This document shows, one piece after another, positions 8,791 to 17,178 of a DNA stretch of 64,000 nucleotides. Location of the stretch: positions 93,988-157,987 of the forward strand of contig JAZRXM010000005.1 in NCBI GenBank assembly GCA_045600205.1. Reading direction: 5' to 3'. This DNA is from Firm-04 sp045600205. GTDB taxonomy: Bacteria; Bacillota; Clostridia; Oscillospirales; Ruminococcaceae. Under the pieces are notes generated by a model. That model saw only the letters and a list, made by a program, of their open reading frames with translations. It was not told where the DNA came from and did no database searches. The translations under genes were made by a program, and so were the position numbers. The first letter of the stretch is position 1. The number at the start of each line of letters is the position of its first letter.

Positions 8791-9650
8791 GATTTCCGCC
8801 CTCCCTCAAGCCGTTTTGTCAGCAAGTCCGCGCCAAATTTGACGGTATAGACTTCTTCGGGGAATGTGATACCGCGCTCAGCAAGTCCGTTGAAAATACG
8901 GGTGATCTGCGGCAGTGCCAGTCCCATGCTTTCAAGGGACTGCGACTGCGCAAATACGCCTGACGGAGTATCATAGCACATGACCTTTGCCTGCGAAAGC
9001 ACCAGCAGTTTTGAGGCGTATCTTGCAACGTCCTCCATGCTGTGCGATACGAGCAAAATCGTGCAGCCTGTGCGCTTATGGTAAGCCTGTAGCTGCGTTA
9101 AGATCTTGGTTCTGCCTTTCGGGTCCAGACCTGCCGTTGGTTCATCAAGGATCAGCACCCGCGGTTCCATTGCCATCACGCCTGCGATTGCCGCACGACG
9201 TTTTTGTCCGCCCGAAAGTGCATAGGGAGCCTTTTGCAGCTGTTCCTCGGTCAGCCCGACTGCCTCGGCGGTTTCGCGTACTCTGCGGTCGATTTCGTCC
9301 TCGGATAACTTCATGTTGCGCGGACCGAATGCAATATCCTTATAGACAGTTTCCTCAAAAAGTTGATATTCGGGGTACTGGAACACCAGCCCGACCTGAA
9401 AACGCACCTGTCTGCGGTCGGTATCCTTTGCCCAGATATCCTTACCGTTCAGCAGGATCTGCCCTTCAGTCGGCTGCAAGAGACCGTTCATCATCTGCAT
9501 CAGCGTGGATTTTCCTGAACCCGTATGTCCGATGATGCCGACAAATTCGCCCTCCTCGATTTGCAGATCAATATGGTCTACAGCGGTCTTTTCAAACGGT
9601 GAGCCGACGCTGTAGGTATATGTCAGATTCTTTGCCTCCAGAATTGGCAT
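8784..9650 (-). CDS. ecfA2: Energy-coupling factor ATP-binding protein EcfA2
   Basis: A 288-residue ABC ATPase of the ECF transporter. Walker A is GHTGSGKST (41-49), the signature is ALSGGQKRRAAIAG and Walker B is VLILDEPTAGLDP, followed by the switch histidine in LLVSHSMED. The Q loop reads VGLVFQYPEYQLFE, typical of EcfA proteins. It sits between ecfA1 (27-bp gap) and ecfT (7-bp overlap), so translation is likely coupled. Confidence 0.94.
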   Translation of the reverse strand: MPILEAKNLTYTYSVGSPFEKTAVDHIDLQIEEGEFVGIIGHTGSGKSTLMQMMNGLLQPTEGQILLNGKDIWAKDTDRRQVRFQVGLVFQYPEYQLFEETVYKDIAFGPRNMKLSEDEIDRRVRETAEAVGLTEEQLQKAPYALSGGQKRRAAIAGVMAMEPRVLILDEPTAGLDPKGRTKILTQLQAYHKRTGCTILLVSHSMEDVARYASKLLVLSQAKVMCYDTPSGVFAQSQSLESMGLALPQITRIFNGLAERGITFPEEVYTVKFGADLLTKRLEGGRKSC

Positions 9651-9677
9651 GGAAAGCCTCCGTTCCTATGCGGAAAA

Positions 9678-10526
9678 TTACGTAAACAGCTTTGCAAGCG
9701 CGTCAATGCACGCTTCTTCGGTAATGATCTCGGGGTCGAGATCATAGCCCGCCTGTCGCAGCAGATGTACAAGCTCTGTTGCCTGCGGGACATCCAACCC
9801 GATTTCCTTCATTTCGTCCACCCGCGCAAACACTTTCTGCGGGATGTCATCCATTAGGACCGTGCCGTGGTCAATGACGACAATGCGTTGACATTGTGCG
9901 GCTTCATCCATTTCGTGAGTAATCAGAATGACCGTAATACCGTACTTATCGTTGAGCCGCTTGATGGTTTTCATGACCTCCTTGCGACCCTGCGGGTCCA
10001 GCATGGCAGTCGGCTCATCCAGCACGATACAGTCGGGGCGCATGGCAATGATGCCTGCAATGGCGACACGCTGTTTTTGTCCGCCCGAAAGCTGATGCGG
10101 CGCGTGTTCGCGGAAATCGTACATTTTGACGGCTTTCAGCGCTTCATCGACACGCTCACGCATTTCCTCGGGGTCAACGCCCATATTTTCCAGGGCAAAT
10201 GCCACATCCTCCTCAACGATCGTTGCTACGATCTGGTTGTCGGGATTCTGAAATACCATGCCCACGCGCTGTCTGACATCGAGTAAATGTGCTTCGTCAG
10301 CGGTATCCATACCGTCCACCAGCACTTTGCCCGAAGTCGGCAGCAAAATTGCATTAAGCAGCTTGGCAAGCGTCGATTTGCCCGAACCGTTATGTCCAAG
10401 CACCGCGACCAGCTCGCCCTTGCCGATCTCCAACGAAATGCCTTTCAGGACTTCCGCTGCTTCCTTGCCGTCCTCATCGGCGGCGTAGGCAAACCGAACA
10501 TCCTGTATCGAAATCAATGATTCCAT
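9678..10526 (-). CDS. ecfA1: Energy-coupling factor ATP-binding protein EcfA1
   Basis: A 282-residue ABC ATPase, partner of EcfA2. Walker A is GHNGSGKST (44-52), the Q loop is VGMVFQNPDNQIVAT, the signature is LSGGQKQRVAIAG and Walker B is CIVLDEPTAMLDP, with the switch histidine in LITHEMDEA. GGAGGAC precedes the ATG. It is the first gene of the ecfA1-ecfA2-ecfT-truA run. A hairpin-rich gap of 90 bp separates it from the methyltransferase gene upstream. Confidence 0.94.
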   Translation of the reverse strand: MESLISIQDVRFAYAADEDGKEAAEVLKGISLEIGKGELVAVLGHNGSGKSTLAKLLNAILLPTSGKVLVDGMDTADEAHLLDVRQRVGMVFQNPDNQIVATIVEEDVAFALENMGVDPEEMRERVDEALKAVKMYDFREHAPHQLSGGQKQRVAIAGIIAMRPDCIVLDEPTAMLDPQGRKEVMKTIKRLNDKYGITVILITHEMDEAAQCQRIVVIDHGTVLMDDIPQKVFARVDEMKEIGLDVPQATELVHLLRQAGYDLDPEIITEEACIDALAKLFT

Positions 10527-10565
10527 TTGTCCTCCAGAATAGTGGTGTTTCCGACGGATTGAGAA

Positions 10566-10610
10566 TGGGGCTTTGCCCCAAACCGCACCAAAGGGATGGT
10601 ATCCCTTTGG
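10566..10610. repeat. Two adjacent palindromes between the methyltransferase gene and ecfA1
   Basis: TGGGGCTTTGCCCCA (10566-10580) and CCAAAGGGAT with ATCCCTTTGG (10588-10610) form two hairpins 7 bp apart. There is no T-run on either side, so they are not classic terminators. Double palindromes of this kind are often dispersed intergenic repeats, but no second full copy is in this window. Confidence 0.5.
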
Positions 10611-10616
10611 AATCCT

Positions 10617-11480
10617 TTATTTCTCCCAGATTGCGGTCGCACCGCAAGGCAGAACCGCTCCCGCAAGTGCCACAGGCAACCCGATCTCATCTGCGGAAAC
10701 GCTGCCACCGAATTTCGGCATGATCAGCGAGTGCAGCAGATAACCCATAACGGACGGCGAAAGTCCTGTTGTGTAGCTGTTGAGCAGGAAAAATAGCGGA
10801 TTATCCGAAAGGATCTCCGTGCAGGCTTCCACCAGCGAATAAATGCTGTCCTCCAGCTTCCAGATCTCGCCCGAAGGACCTCTGCCGTAGCTTGGCGGGT
10901 CCATAATGATCGCATCGTAGGTTTTGCCGCGGCGTGCCTCTTTGCGGATGAATTTCTCGCAGTCATCCACGATCCAGCGAATCGGCTTTTCGGTAAGTCC
11001 CGATGCCGCCGCATTTTCTTTTGCCCACTGCACCATACCCTTTGCGGCATCCACATGACAAACCTCTGCGCCTGCTGCTGCACACGCAAGGGTCGCACCG
11101 CCTGTATAGGCAAAGAGATTCAGCACACGGATGGGTCTGCCTGCATTGCGGATTTTCTCCTGCATCCAGTCCCAGTTGACCGCCTGTTCCGGAAACAATC
11201 CCGTATGCTTGAAGCCGGTAGGACGCACCACAAACCGCAATTCGCCATAGCGGATCTGCCATGATTCGGGTGGTGCTTTCCGATATTCCCAACGACCGCC
11301 GCCGCTCTTGCTGCGGTGATAGTGTCCGTCAGCTTTATCCCAGTAGGGCGAAACCTTCGGGGTCTGCCAGATGACCTGCGGATCGGGGCGAATCAGGATG
11401 ATATTGCCCCACCGCTCCAGACGCTCGCCACAGGAGGTATCAAGCAGGCGGTAATCCGCCCATTTTTCCGTTGCTCTCAA
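10617..11480 (-). CDS. Class I SAM-dependent methyltransferase (RlmI/YccW-like)
   Basis: A 287-residue methyltransferase of the rRNA cytosine-C5 type (PF10672-like). The SAM-binding motif I is in VLNLFAYTGGATLACAAAGAEV, followed by the acidic VDAAKG at the end of strand 2, and the catalytic-site motif is DPPSYGRG. The N terminus lacks a clear PUA domain, so it is shorter than RlmI of E. coli. A target in 23S rRNA is likely by family but not proven. It is the last gene of the leftward ruv cluster, 22 bp after the phosphohexomutase-like gene. Confidence 0.8.
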   Translation of the reverse strand: MRATEKWADYRLLDTSCGERLERWGNIILIRPDPQVIWQTPKVSPYWDKADGHYHRSKSGGGRWEYRKAPPESWQIRYGELRFVVRPTGFKHTGLFPEQAVNWDWMQEKIRNAGRPIRVLNLFAYTGGATLACAAAGAEVCHVDAAKGMVQWAKENAAASGLTEKPIRWIVDDCEKFIRKEARRGKTYDAIIMDPPSYGRGPSGEIWKLEDSIYSLVEACTEILSDNPLFFLLNSYTTGLSPSVMGYLLHSLIMPKFGGSVSADEIGLPVALAGAVLPCGATAIWEK

Positions 11481-11502
11481 AACTATCGTTCCTTCCGATT
11501 TA

Positions 11503-12870
11503 TCAGTTCTGCGCAGGCACCAATTCTGTGCGCTGCGTAATCATATCAGCAATTTCCATCGCGTAAGTATTGATTTTCCGGAAATCGCGTCCTTCCAGCA
11601 AAATCTGTATCACGGCATCCTTGGGCAGTTCGCGTACCAGCACTCTGCCGTCCGCACCGAGTTTATTTTCATAGGACGCAATTTTTTCGGTGATGGGACC
11701 GTCATTTTTCCAGATTTCGCGCCAGCACGATGCAATCTTGACATTGAGCAAAACCTGCGGGTCATGTGCCATATCCGCGCCCAACTCCGAAAGCGATTTT
11801 TTCGTGCGCTGCATGATTTCCAGCAGGCGCAGGGCGGTCACGATGCCGTCCGATGCAGGCATATCCGAGAAAAAGAGATGTCCGCCGCGTTCTCCGCCGA
11901 GAGAAAGCTCTGCACTGCGCACGCGCTCCTGCACAAATCGCGGCGTCGGCTGCGTGGTATGCACCAGAATGCCTTTTTCCTTGGCGTACCGCAAAAAGCC
12001 CATATTGCTCATCACGGTTGCTGCAACGCCCTGTTCCGCGAGTTTTCCGCGTTCCAGCGCATCCATCATAAACACCGCCAGCAGACGGTCACCATCCAGC
12101 AGCTCCCCTTTTTCGTCCGCCGCGATGCATCTTGCACCGTCGCCGTCAAAAGCAAAGCCCGCCTGACACTGCTTGCGCGTCACAAAATCCAGCAGATTCT
12201 GCACATCGGTCACGCCGCAGTCCTTGTTGATATTCACGCCGTTTGGAGCATTGTTGCGTACCAGCACCTCTGCACCAAGGCTGCGGAAAACCCGTTCCGC
12301 AATGCTGCTCAGCGAGCCGTTTGCGCAATCAACGGCGATCCTCATGGAAAGCTGCTCCGTTGGGGTATCTTTGACCTCGTGCAGCAATTGCAGATACCGC
12401 TCCGCCGCACCATGATCCTCTGTCATCAAGCCGCAGGAGCGGTGTGATTTCGGCGGCATCGGCATACCGCCCGGCATCATCGCCTCAATGGAGGCAAGCA
12501 TCTCCTCCGACATCGGCAAACCGTCCTTGGTCAGCATTTGCAGCCCCGAATATTCGTAGGTTGCGCTGCCACCCGTCAGGACAAATCCCGCGTCAGCTTC
12601 CTCCCTGGCGATCAGCAACGCCGCCGCAGGAGATGGCAGAACGCCCAGTTTTGTCACCATGCCGCCGCCCGAGCAGATTCCTGCGCAAAGGGCAGCTTCC
12701 AGGATATCGGCAGAACGCCGCGGGTCATGTGCGACATAAAAAACAGGCGGATGCTGGCAGCTTCTGCTGATGACCTGTGCTGTTGCTCTGCCGATATACA
12801 GCATCAGCTCACAGCTCAGTTCTGTCACGGCGATGCCCCGCAGTCCGTCCGGTTTCAGGATTTTACTCAT
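11503..12870 (-). CDS. Degenerate phosphohexomutase (GlmM/ManB-like pseudoenzyme)
   Basis: A 455-residue protein with the four-domain alpha-D-phosphohexomutase layout but with most catalytic elements changed. The start that is normally FGTDGVRG reads LKPDGLRG. The active-site loop expected as SASHNP reads TGGSAT (99-104), putting Gly101 at the phosphoserine position. The metal loop DGDGDR reads DGDGAR, so the third aspartate is lost. The C-terminal phosphate loop, normally RPSGTEP, reads RELPKDA. The sugar-binding loop survives as GGERGGH. The frame is intact, with normal codon use and a place inside the ruv operon, so it is a maintained gene rather than a decaying one. It may bind a sugar phosphate or regulate a true mutase; catalysis looks unlikely. 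Confidence 0.8.
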   Translation of the reverse strand: MSKILKPDGLRGIAVTELSCELMLYIGRATAQVISRSCQHPPVFYVAHDPRRSADILEAALCAGICSGGGMVTKLGVLPSPAAALLIAREEADAGFVLTGGSATYEYSGLQMLTKDGLPMSEEMLASIEAMMPGGMPMPPKSHRSCGLMTEDHGAAERYLQLLHEVKDTPTEQLSMRIAVDCANGSLSSIAERVFRSLGAEVLVRNNAPNGVNINKDCGVTDVQNLLDFVTRKQCQAGFAFDGDGARCIAADEKGELLDGDRLLAVFMMDALERGKLAEQGVAATVMSNMGFLRYAKEKGILVHTTQPTPRFVQERVRSAELSLGGERGGHLFFSDMPASDGIVTALRLLEIMQRTKKSLSELGADMAHDPQVLLNVKIASCWREIWKNDGPITEKIASYENKLGADGRVLVRELPKDAVIQILLEGRDFRKINTYAMEIADMITQRTELVPAQN

Positions 12871-12888
12871 GCAATGTTCCTCTTGATT

Positions 12889-13440
12889 TTATTGTGAAAG
12901 CGTCGGCAACACAACTTGGTATGCCGTAATCATGTTTTGGCAGAAATACGCGTCGGGTGTGGTTTCGGTCGGGTGCGTGACATTGCTGTATTCATTGCAG
13001 ACATACAGCTTTTCGCCGCGCTGCTCCACACAAACCGTATGGATGGAGGACAGAAACCGACGACCGTTCCAATAGGTATACACCACACGATTGCCAGCCG
13101 CCAATTCTCTTTTTACGCTTTCACGCGTTCGCAGTTTTTTATTTTCCAGCCCGAAATGCCGCAGACAATGTCCGAGTGCATACGGGAAAGTCCCCCACAA
13201 TCCGCCAAGCATGGAGAAACGCACCATATATTTTGCGACCTCCTCAAACGGATGCGGAACGCCCGAAAGCAACAGCGCATTATAGACCGCGATGACTTCG
13301 CAGCCGCAATTGCGTATGGTTCCAAGACCAAATTTCATGCCTGATACCGCCCCCATCGACTGACCATTGATCAGTTCCAGTGGAAGCGGTATCTTCATTT
13401 TCTGATTTTGTTTTTTCAGGCGCTCTTTTTTTTGCTTCAT
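12889..13440 (-). CDS. C39-like papain-fold cysteine protease domain protein, unsecreted
   Basis: A 183-residue protein with a lysine-rich N terminus and no signal peptide. NCGCEVIAVYNALLLSG (Cys47) resembles the active-site helix of C39-like peptidases, His134 in SSIHTVCVEQ fits the catalytic histidine, and Asn149 in YVCNEYSN may complete the triad. The distances match the C39-like fold. A role in bacteriocin leader cleavage is not suggested, since no ABC exporter or peptide gene is near. It starts 6 bp after ruvB ends. The substrate is unknown. Confidence 0.6.
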   Translation of the reverse strand: MKQKKERLKKQNQKMKIPLPLELINGQSMGAVSGMKFGLGTIRNCGCEVIAVYNALLLSGVPHPFEEVAKYMVRFSMLGGLWGTFPYALGHCLRHFGLENKKLRTRESVKRELAAGNRVVYTYWNGRRFLSSIHTVCVEQRGEKLYVCNEYSNVTHPTETTPDAYFCQNMITAYQVVLPTLSQ

Positions 13441-13445
13441 AGCGA

Positions 13446-14540
13446 TCAGTTCTCCTGCCCAAGCATTTCCGTCAACGAATACTGCTGCGGAACAACCTGT
13501 GCCTCATCCTGCGCGTATCCGAGGTGCGCATACGCAAGACCCGTTGCACATCTGCCGCGTGGGGTACGGGAAAGCATTCCAAGCTGCATCAGGTACGGTT
13601 CACAGACATCCTCCAGAGTGACCGCCTCCTCGCCAATTGCTGAGGCAAGCGTTTCGAGTCCCACAGGACCGCCGCGATAGCCGCGGATCATCATATCGAG
13701 CATACGGCGGTCAAGCTTATCTAGCCCCAGCTCGTCAATTTCGAGCCGCTCCAGTGCCAGACGGGTCGTCTGTGCGTCAATGACACCGCTGCCCATGACA
13801 TCCGCAAAATCACGGACTCTGCGGAGCAGTCTGTTGGCGATACGAGGTGTGCCGCGGGAACGTTTTGCAAGCTCCATCGCGCCGTCCGCCTCGCACGGAA
13901 TATCCAGTATCATCGCGCTTCTGCGCACGATGTCGCAGAGCTGCTCAGGGGTATAGAGTTCGAGTCGCTGCACAATGCCGAATCGGTCACGCAGCGGCGG
14001 GGTCAGCTGACCCGCACGGGTCGTCGCGCCAACCAGCGTAAACGGCTGCAGATCCACACGAATGCTGCGTGCGGACGGACCTTTGCCGATCATGATATCC
14101 AGCACCCTGTCCTCCATCGCGGGATAGAGGATCTCCTCGACCGCACGGGAAAGACGGTGAATCTCGTCCACAAACAGCACATCGCCTCTGCCGAGATTGG
14201 TCAGCAGTGCGGCGAGGTCGCCGGGTTTTTCAATAGCGGGACCCGAAGTCACACGCAAATTGACGCCGAGTTCATGGGCAATGATGCCTGAAAGCGTCGT
14301 TTTGCCAAGTCCGGGCGGACCGTAAAGCAGCACATGGTCGAGCGGTTCTCCGCGCCGTCTTGCCGCTTCAATGTAAACCGCCAGATTCTCCTTGACTTTA
14401 TCCTGACCGATGTAGTCTTTCAGTTCCTTCGGACGAAGCGAAAGTTCCAGATCGGTATCCTGCGGAATGATTTCGGGAGAGGAAAGCCGCTCGGAAATGT
14501 CCTCGGGCACTTCCGGTATCATATCACTGGACTGAATCAT
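13446..14540 (-). CDS. ruvB: Holliday junction branch migration ATPase RuvB
   Basis: A 364-residue AAA+ motor that, with RuvA, drives branch migration of Holliday junctions. Walker A is GPPGLGKT (74-81), Walker B is DVLFVDEIHRL, sensor 1 lies in LVGATTRAG, and the arginine finger region GTPRIANRLLRRVRDFA is present. A winged-helix DNA-binding domain forms the C terminus. It is about 25 residues longer than usual because of an acidic N-terminal extension and a short C-terminal tail. It is separated from ruvA by two non-ruv genes. Confidence 0.96.
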   Translation of the reverse strand: MIQSSDMIPEVPEDISERLSSPEIIPQDTDLELSLRPKELKDYIGQDKVKENLAVYIEAARRRGEPLDHVLLYGPPGLGKTTLSGIIAHELGVNLRVTSGPAIEKPGDLAALLTNLGRGDVLFVDEIHRLSRAVEEILYPAMEDRVLDIMIGKGPSARSIRVDLQPFTLVGATTRAGQLTPPLRDRFGIVQRLELYTPEQLCDIVRRSAMILDIPCEADGAMELAKRSRGTPRIANRLLRRVRDFADVMGSGVIDAQTTRLALERLEIDELGLDKLDRRMLDMMIRGYRGGPVGLETLASAIGEEAVTLEDVCEPYLMQLGMLSRTPRGRCATGLAYAHLGYAQDEAQVVPQQYSLTEMLGQEN

Positions 14541-14573
14541 GCTGCCTCCTCTTTCGGGTAGATAAAATACGGA

Positions 14574-15299
14574 TTATCGCTCAAAATAGCGTTTTTTGCG
14601 GATATAGAAGGGTTCCACGCCTTCGATTGCTTTTTTCGCGGCGGGTTCTTCCAGACTGATGAACACCAGACTGTCGCCCGACTTGGTGTAATTCTGCATA
14701 TACTTTGAAAGCGGGAAGAATAATTTTCGCGTATTTCCAAGCATATCGAATACAAACAAGGTCTGTGGGCGTTCACAGCCGCGGATCATCTCGACCACAT
14801 AGCAGTTATCGACATTTGCCTGCCTTGCGAGATATCGCGTGATCGGGCGGAGCAAATGGTCAAGATTCTTCTGCGGCGGACGATACTCAATTGTTTCCTC
14901 CTCTTTCATGGAAATGGCAGGAATATTGAGGTTTCTCGCAACCATAAGGATACTTTTGATTTCCTGCGAGGAAAACTCCTTGCCGTAGGAATTCGGGTTC
15001 AGTACTGCGGAAGCCGACTGAATCAGGTCAAACAGACGCAGACAGTTCAAGCGGTAGCAGTTGACATAACGCTTTGCAAACTGCTGCAAAGCACGGTAAC
15101 TCGTAAAAAATGGGATGAAGATATCGCCATCCGGGTTCTGGGTCGTGACCAGCTCCATGGATACGCCGCCATTCACCTCATCCTGCACAACCGGCTTCTT
15201 ACAAATAACATAGACGTCACTTTTAATTAACATTTGCAGAAAAACAGAACGTTTCTCAGGCTTTGTTATCGCTTCTTTCAATAATTCGTCGAGATTCAT
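14574..15299 (-). CDS. SseB-like protein
   Basis: A 241-residue soluble protein. The N-terminal half has the SseB-type pattern: a short helix, then VYVICKKPV, MELVTTQNPDGDIFIPFFTS and YRALQQFAKRY, where the enzyme-like fold reads out a stretch ending in a conserved aromatic. The C-terminal half repeats the theme with TLFVFDMLGNTRKLFFPLSKY. The name comes from an E. coli gene that raises serine sensitivity when overexpressed; the molecular role is unknown. It lies between ruvA and ruvB in the leftward operon. Confidence 0.6.
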   Translation of the reverse strand: MNLDELLKEAITKPEKRSVFLQMLIKSDVYVICKKPVVQDEVNGGVSMELVTTQNPDGDIFIPFFTSYRALQQFAKRYVNCYRLNCLRLFDLIQSASAVLNPNSYGKEFSSQEIKSILMVARNLNIPAISMKEEETIEYRPPQKNLDHLLRPITRYLARQANVDNCYVVEMIRGCERPQTLFVFDMLGNTRKLFFPLSKYMQNYTKSGDSLVFISLEEPAAKKAIEGVEPFYIRKKRYFER

Positions 15300-15373
15300 G
15301 GTGGATACCTCCCATATAATTTATTTTTGTTCCCCTTATCAAATCAGGTTTTGTATGCCTTTGCCTGTTTCAA

Positions 15374-15910
15374 TCATTTTCCAAGTGATGCATTCAGTGC
15401 ATCATCAATGCTGGTATACTGCTGTTCCGACGGCAATGCGGGATATGCACCGAAAACGGTTCCCTGCTTCACTTCAACAGCGACTGCCTCGCAGTCATTC
15501 TGCGCATCCATCTGAATGGCAATGTTCACATAATCCGCTGCAAACGGCGCATAGACATTCAGCTTATACGCGAACAATTCGCGCATTCGTGCTGCTTCAC
15601 TGTTTGCCATGGAATCAGATGATGCATTTTTGATTTCGTCGCCCGTAAAACGAAGCGTACCCGTCACATACTGCTCCGGATGCATTCCCTCCACATCCAT
15701 ATCGACAAACGCAGCATTCACTGCTGCACGGAGCATACGTGCATCTGCATTTGCGGCTTCACGGGCTGCATAATCGGTCGCCTGCTGCTCTGCGCGGCTG
15801 CGTTCCGATTCTTCTTCTGCAAATTTGTTTTTCTGCGATACCACACAGACTACAATGATTACGACAGCAAGTACAATACCCAGTATCGCAATCAGACCTT
15901 GTTTTTTCAT
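15374..15910 (-). CDS. Single-pass membrane protein, function unknown
   Basis: A 178-residue protein that starts with MKKQGLIAILGIVLAVV, one transmembrane or uncleaved signal segment (about 5-25). A charged, alanine-rich helix (AEEESERSRAEQQA) follows, and then a mixed domain outside the membrane. The start at 15910 is chosen because AGGAAG lies just upstream and the hydrophobic segment then begins directly; a frame extension to 15955 adds a basic stretch with no support. It lies between ruvA and the SseB-like gene. No family was recognised. Confidence 0.65.
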   Translation of the reverse strand: MKKQGLIAILGIVLAVVIIVVCVVSQKNKFAEEESERSRAEQQATDYAAREAANADARMLRAAVNAAFVDMDVEGMHPEQYVTGTLRFTGDEIKNASSDSMANSEAARMRELFAYKLNVYAPFAADYVNIAIQMDAQNDCEAVAVEVKQGTVFGAYPALPSEQQYTSIDDALNASLGK

Positions 15911-15932
15911 TCCGTTCTTCCTGCCTTTTCCA

Positions 15933-16535
15933 TCAACCGAACATCTGCTTTCCAAGTTTCATCAGCGATTGCCGAATCAACTCAGAGGACGGTAGTGATG
16001 GATCGAGTGTTTTGAGCACGCCTGCAACCTCTCCCTGCGTATAGCCAAGCACCAGCAGTGCAGACATTGCCTCCTCCATGGAACCGCCCGCAATGCTGAC
16101 GGGTGCAGCGGAAAATCCATCTGTCTGGACGGTTTTTGCAACCTTATCCTTCAGTTCCAGCACAATGCGCTGTGCGGTCTTGGTACCGATGCCTTTGGTT
16201 TTTGTAAATTCTTTCGGGTCACCTGCCGCGACTGCCAGTGCAAAGCGGTCAGGGGTCAGGTCAGAAAGAATTGCCAGTGCGTTTTTAGGTCCCACACCTG
16301 AAACGCTCGTCAGCTGATCAAAACAGGAACGTTCGCTGCGTGTGGCAAAGCCGTAAAGCGAAATATCATCTTCACGCACGGTCAGGCGGGTATACACCAT
16401 CGTTTCCTCGCCCACTGCCCCGACTGCCGCCGCCGTTTGCATACTGGTGCGGCAGCCATAGCCGACCCCTGCGCATTCCACGACCACAAAATTCGGTTCT
16501 TTATGCAGCACCGTGCCGCGTAAGCTGTCTATCAT
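15933..16535 (-). CDS. ruvA: Holliday junction DNA-binding protein RuvA
   Basis: A 200-residue protein, the usual RuvA length, that binds the Holliday junction and loads RuvB. The N-terminal OB domain (MIDSLRGTVLHKEPNFVVVECAGVG) is followed by two helix-hairpin-helix motifs (LTSVSGVGPKNALAILS and TKTKGIGTKTAQRIVLEL) and a C-terminal RuvB-binding domain with LGYTQGEV. The start at 16535 is preceded by GGGGAG; an upstream ATG at 16637 would overlap ruvC and lacks similarity. Confidence 0.96.
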   Translation of the reverse strand: MIDSLRGTVLHKEPNFVVVECAGVGYGCRTSMQTAAAVGAVGEETMVYTRLTVREDDISLYGFATRSERSCFDQLTSVSGVGPKNALAILSDLTPDRFALAVAAGDPKEFTKTKGIGTKTAQRIVLELKDKVAKTVQTDGFSAAPVSIAGGSMEEAMSALLVLGYTQGEVAGVLKTLDPSLPSSELIRQSLMKLGKQMFG

Positions 16536-16551
16536 AGGGAAAACTCCCCTC

Positions 16552-17031
16552 TCAGTAATCGGGCTGTGCGCAATGTCCGTGACAAATCGCCAGTGCAAGG
16601 GCATCTGCGGCATCATCGGGTCTTGGGATCTCCGCAAGATGCAAAATTCTGCGTGTCATATCCATGACCTGCATTTTCTCTGCCTTACCGTATCCGACCA
16701 CCGCAGATTTTACCTGAAGCGGCGTATATTCGTACACGGGAACGCCTTTTTGCGCGGCTGCGAGCAAAATCACGCCTCTTGCCTCTGCGACCAGAATGCC
16801 CGTTGTTTTGTTGGTATTGAAAAAAAGCTTTTCTACGGAGAGTGCCTGCGGTCGGTGCTTATCAAGCAGAAAGCACATATCTTCGTAGATCTGTGCAAGC
16901 CGCTCTCCAAAATCGGTATGTGCCTCAGTCAGAATGGCACCGTACTCCACGGGCTGAAACTGCATTCCCTGATAATCCAGAATACCGAATCCGACCGTTG
17001 CGTAACCGGGGTCGATTCCTAAAATGCGCAA
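16552..17031 (-). CDS. ruvC: Holliday junction resolvase RuvC
   Basis: A 159-residue endonuclease that cuts Holliday junctions. Catalytic residues are visible as Asp7 in ILGIDPG, Glu in SVEKLFF and the aspartates in RPDDAADALALAI. The start is taken at TTG 17031, which has GGAGG five bases upstream. The in-frame ATG at 17052 lies at or before the predicted transcription start and has no ribosome binding site. It is the first gene of a leftward run ruvC, ruvA, membrane protein, SseB-like, ruvB and three more. Confidence 0.95.
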   Translation of the reverse strand: MRILGIDPGYATVGFGILDYQGMQFQPVEYGAILTEAHTDFGERLAQIYEDMCFLLDKHRPQALSVEKLFFNTNKTTGILVAEARGVILLAAAQKGVPVYEYTPLQVKSAVVGYGKAEKMQVMDMTRRILHLAEIPRPDDAADALALAICHGHCAQPDY

Positions 17032-17057
17032 AGCATCCTCCAATCCATACACGGTAT

Positions 17058-17086
17058 ATTATACCATGGATACGTTTGAATTTCAA
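17058..17086 (-). promoter_or_regulatory. Promoter of the ruv operon
   Basis: On the minus strand TTGAAA (17081-17086), 17 bp, then TATAAT (17058-17063). The start of transcription would fall near 17050, which supports the TTG start of ruvC with a leader of about 20 nt. Confidence 0.75.
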
Positions 17087-17178
17087 GTAGTAATCCGCAA
17101 GATTCTCCGTGAAACAGCAGAATCGACAAAACTTTGTAGATGTTGCACAGGGAACAGGCGGTTTCTTTGGTTACCACG

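Noticed and set aside
12889..13440. C39-like protein as part of a bacteriocin system
   Set aside because: No ABC exporter, leader peptide or immunity gene is nearby and the gene is embedded in the ruv operon.
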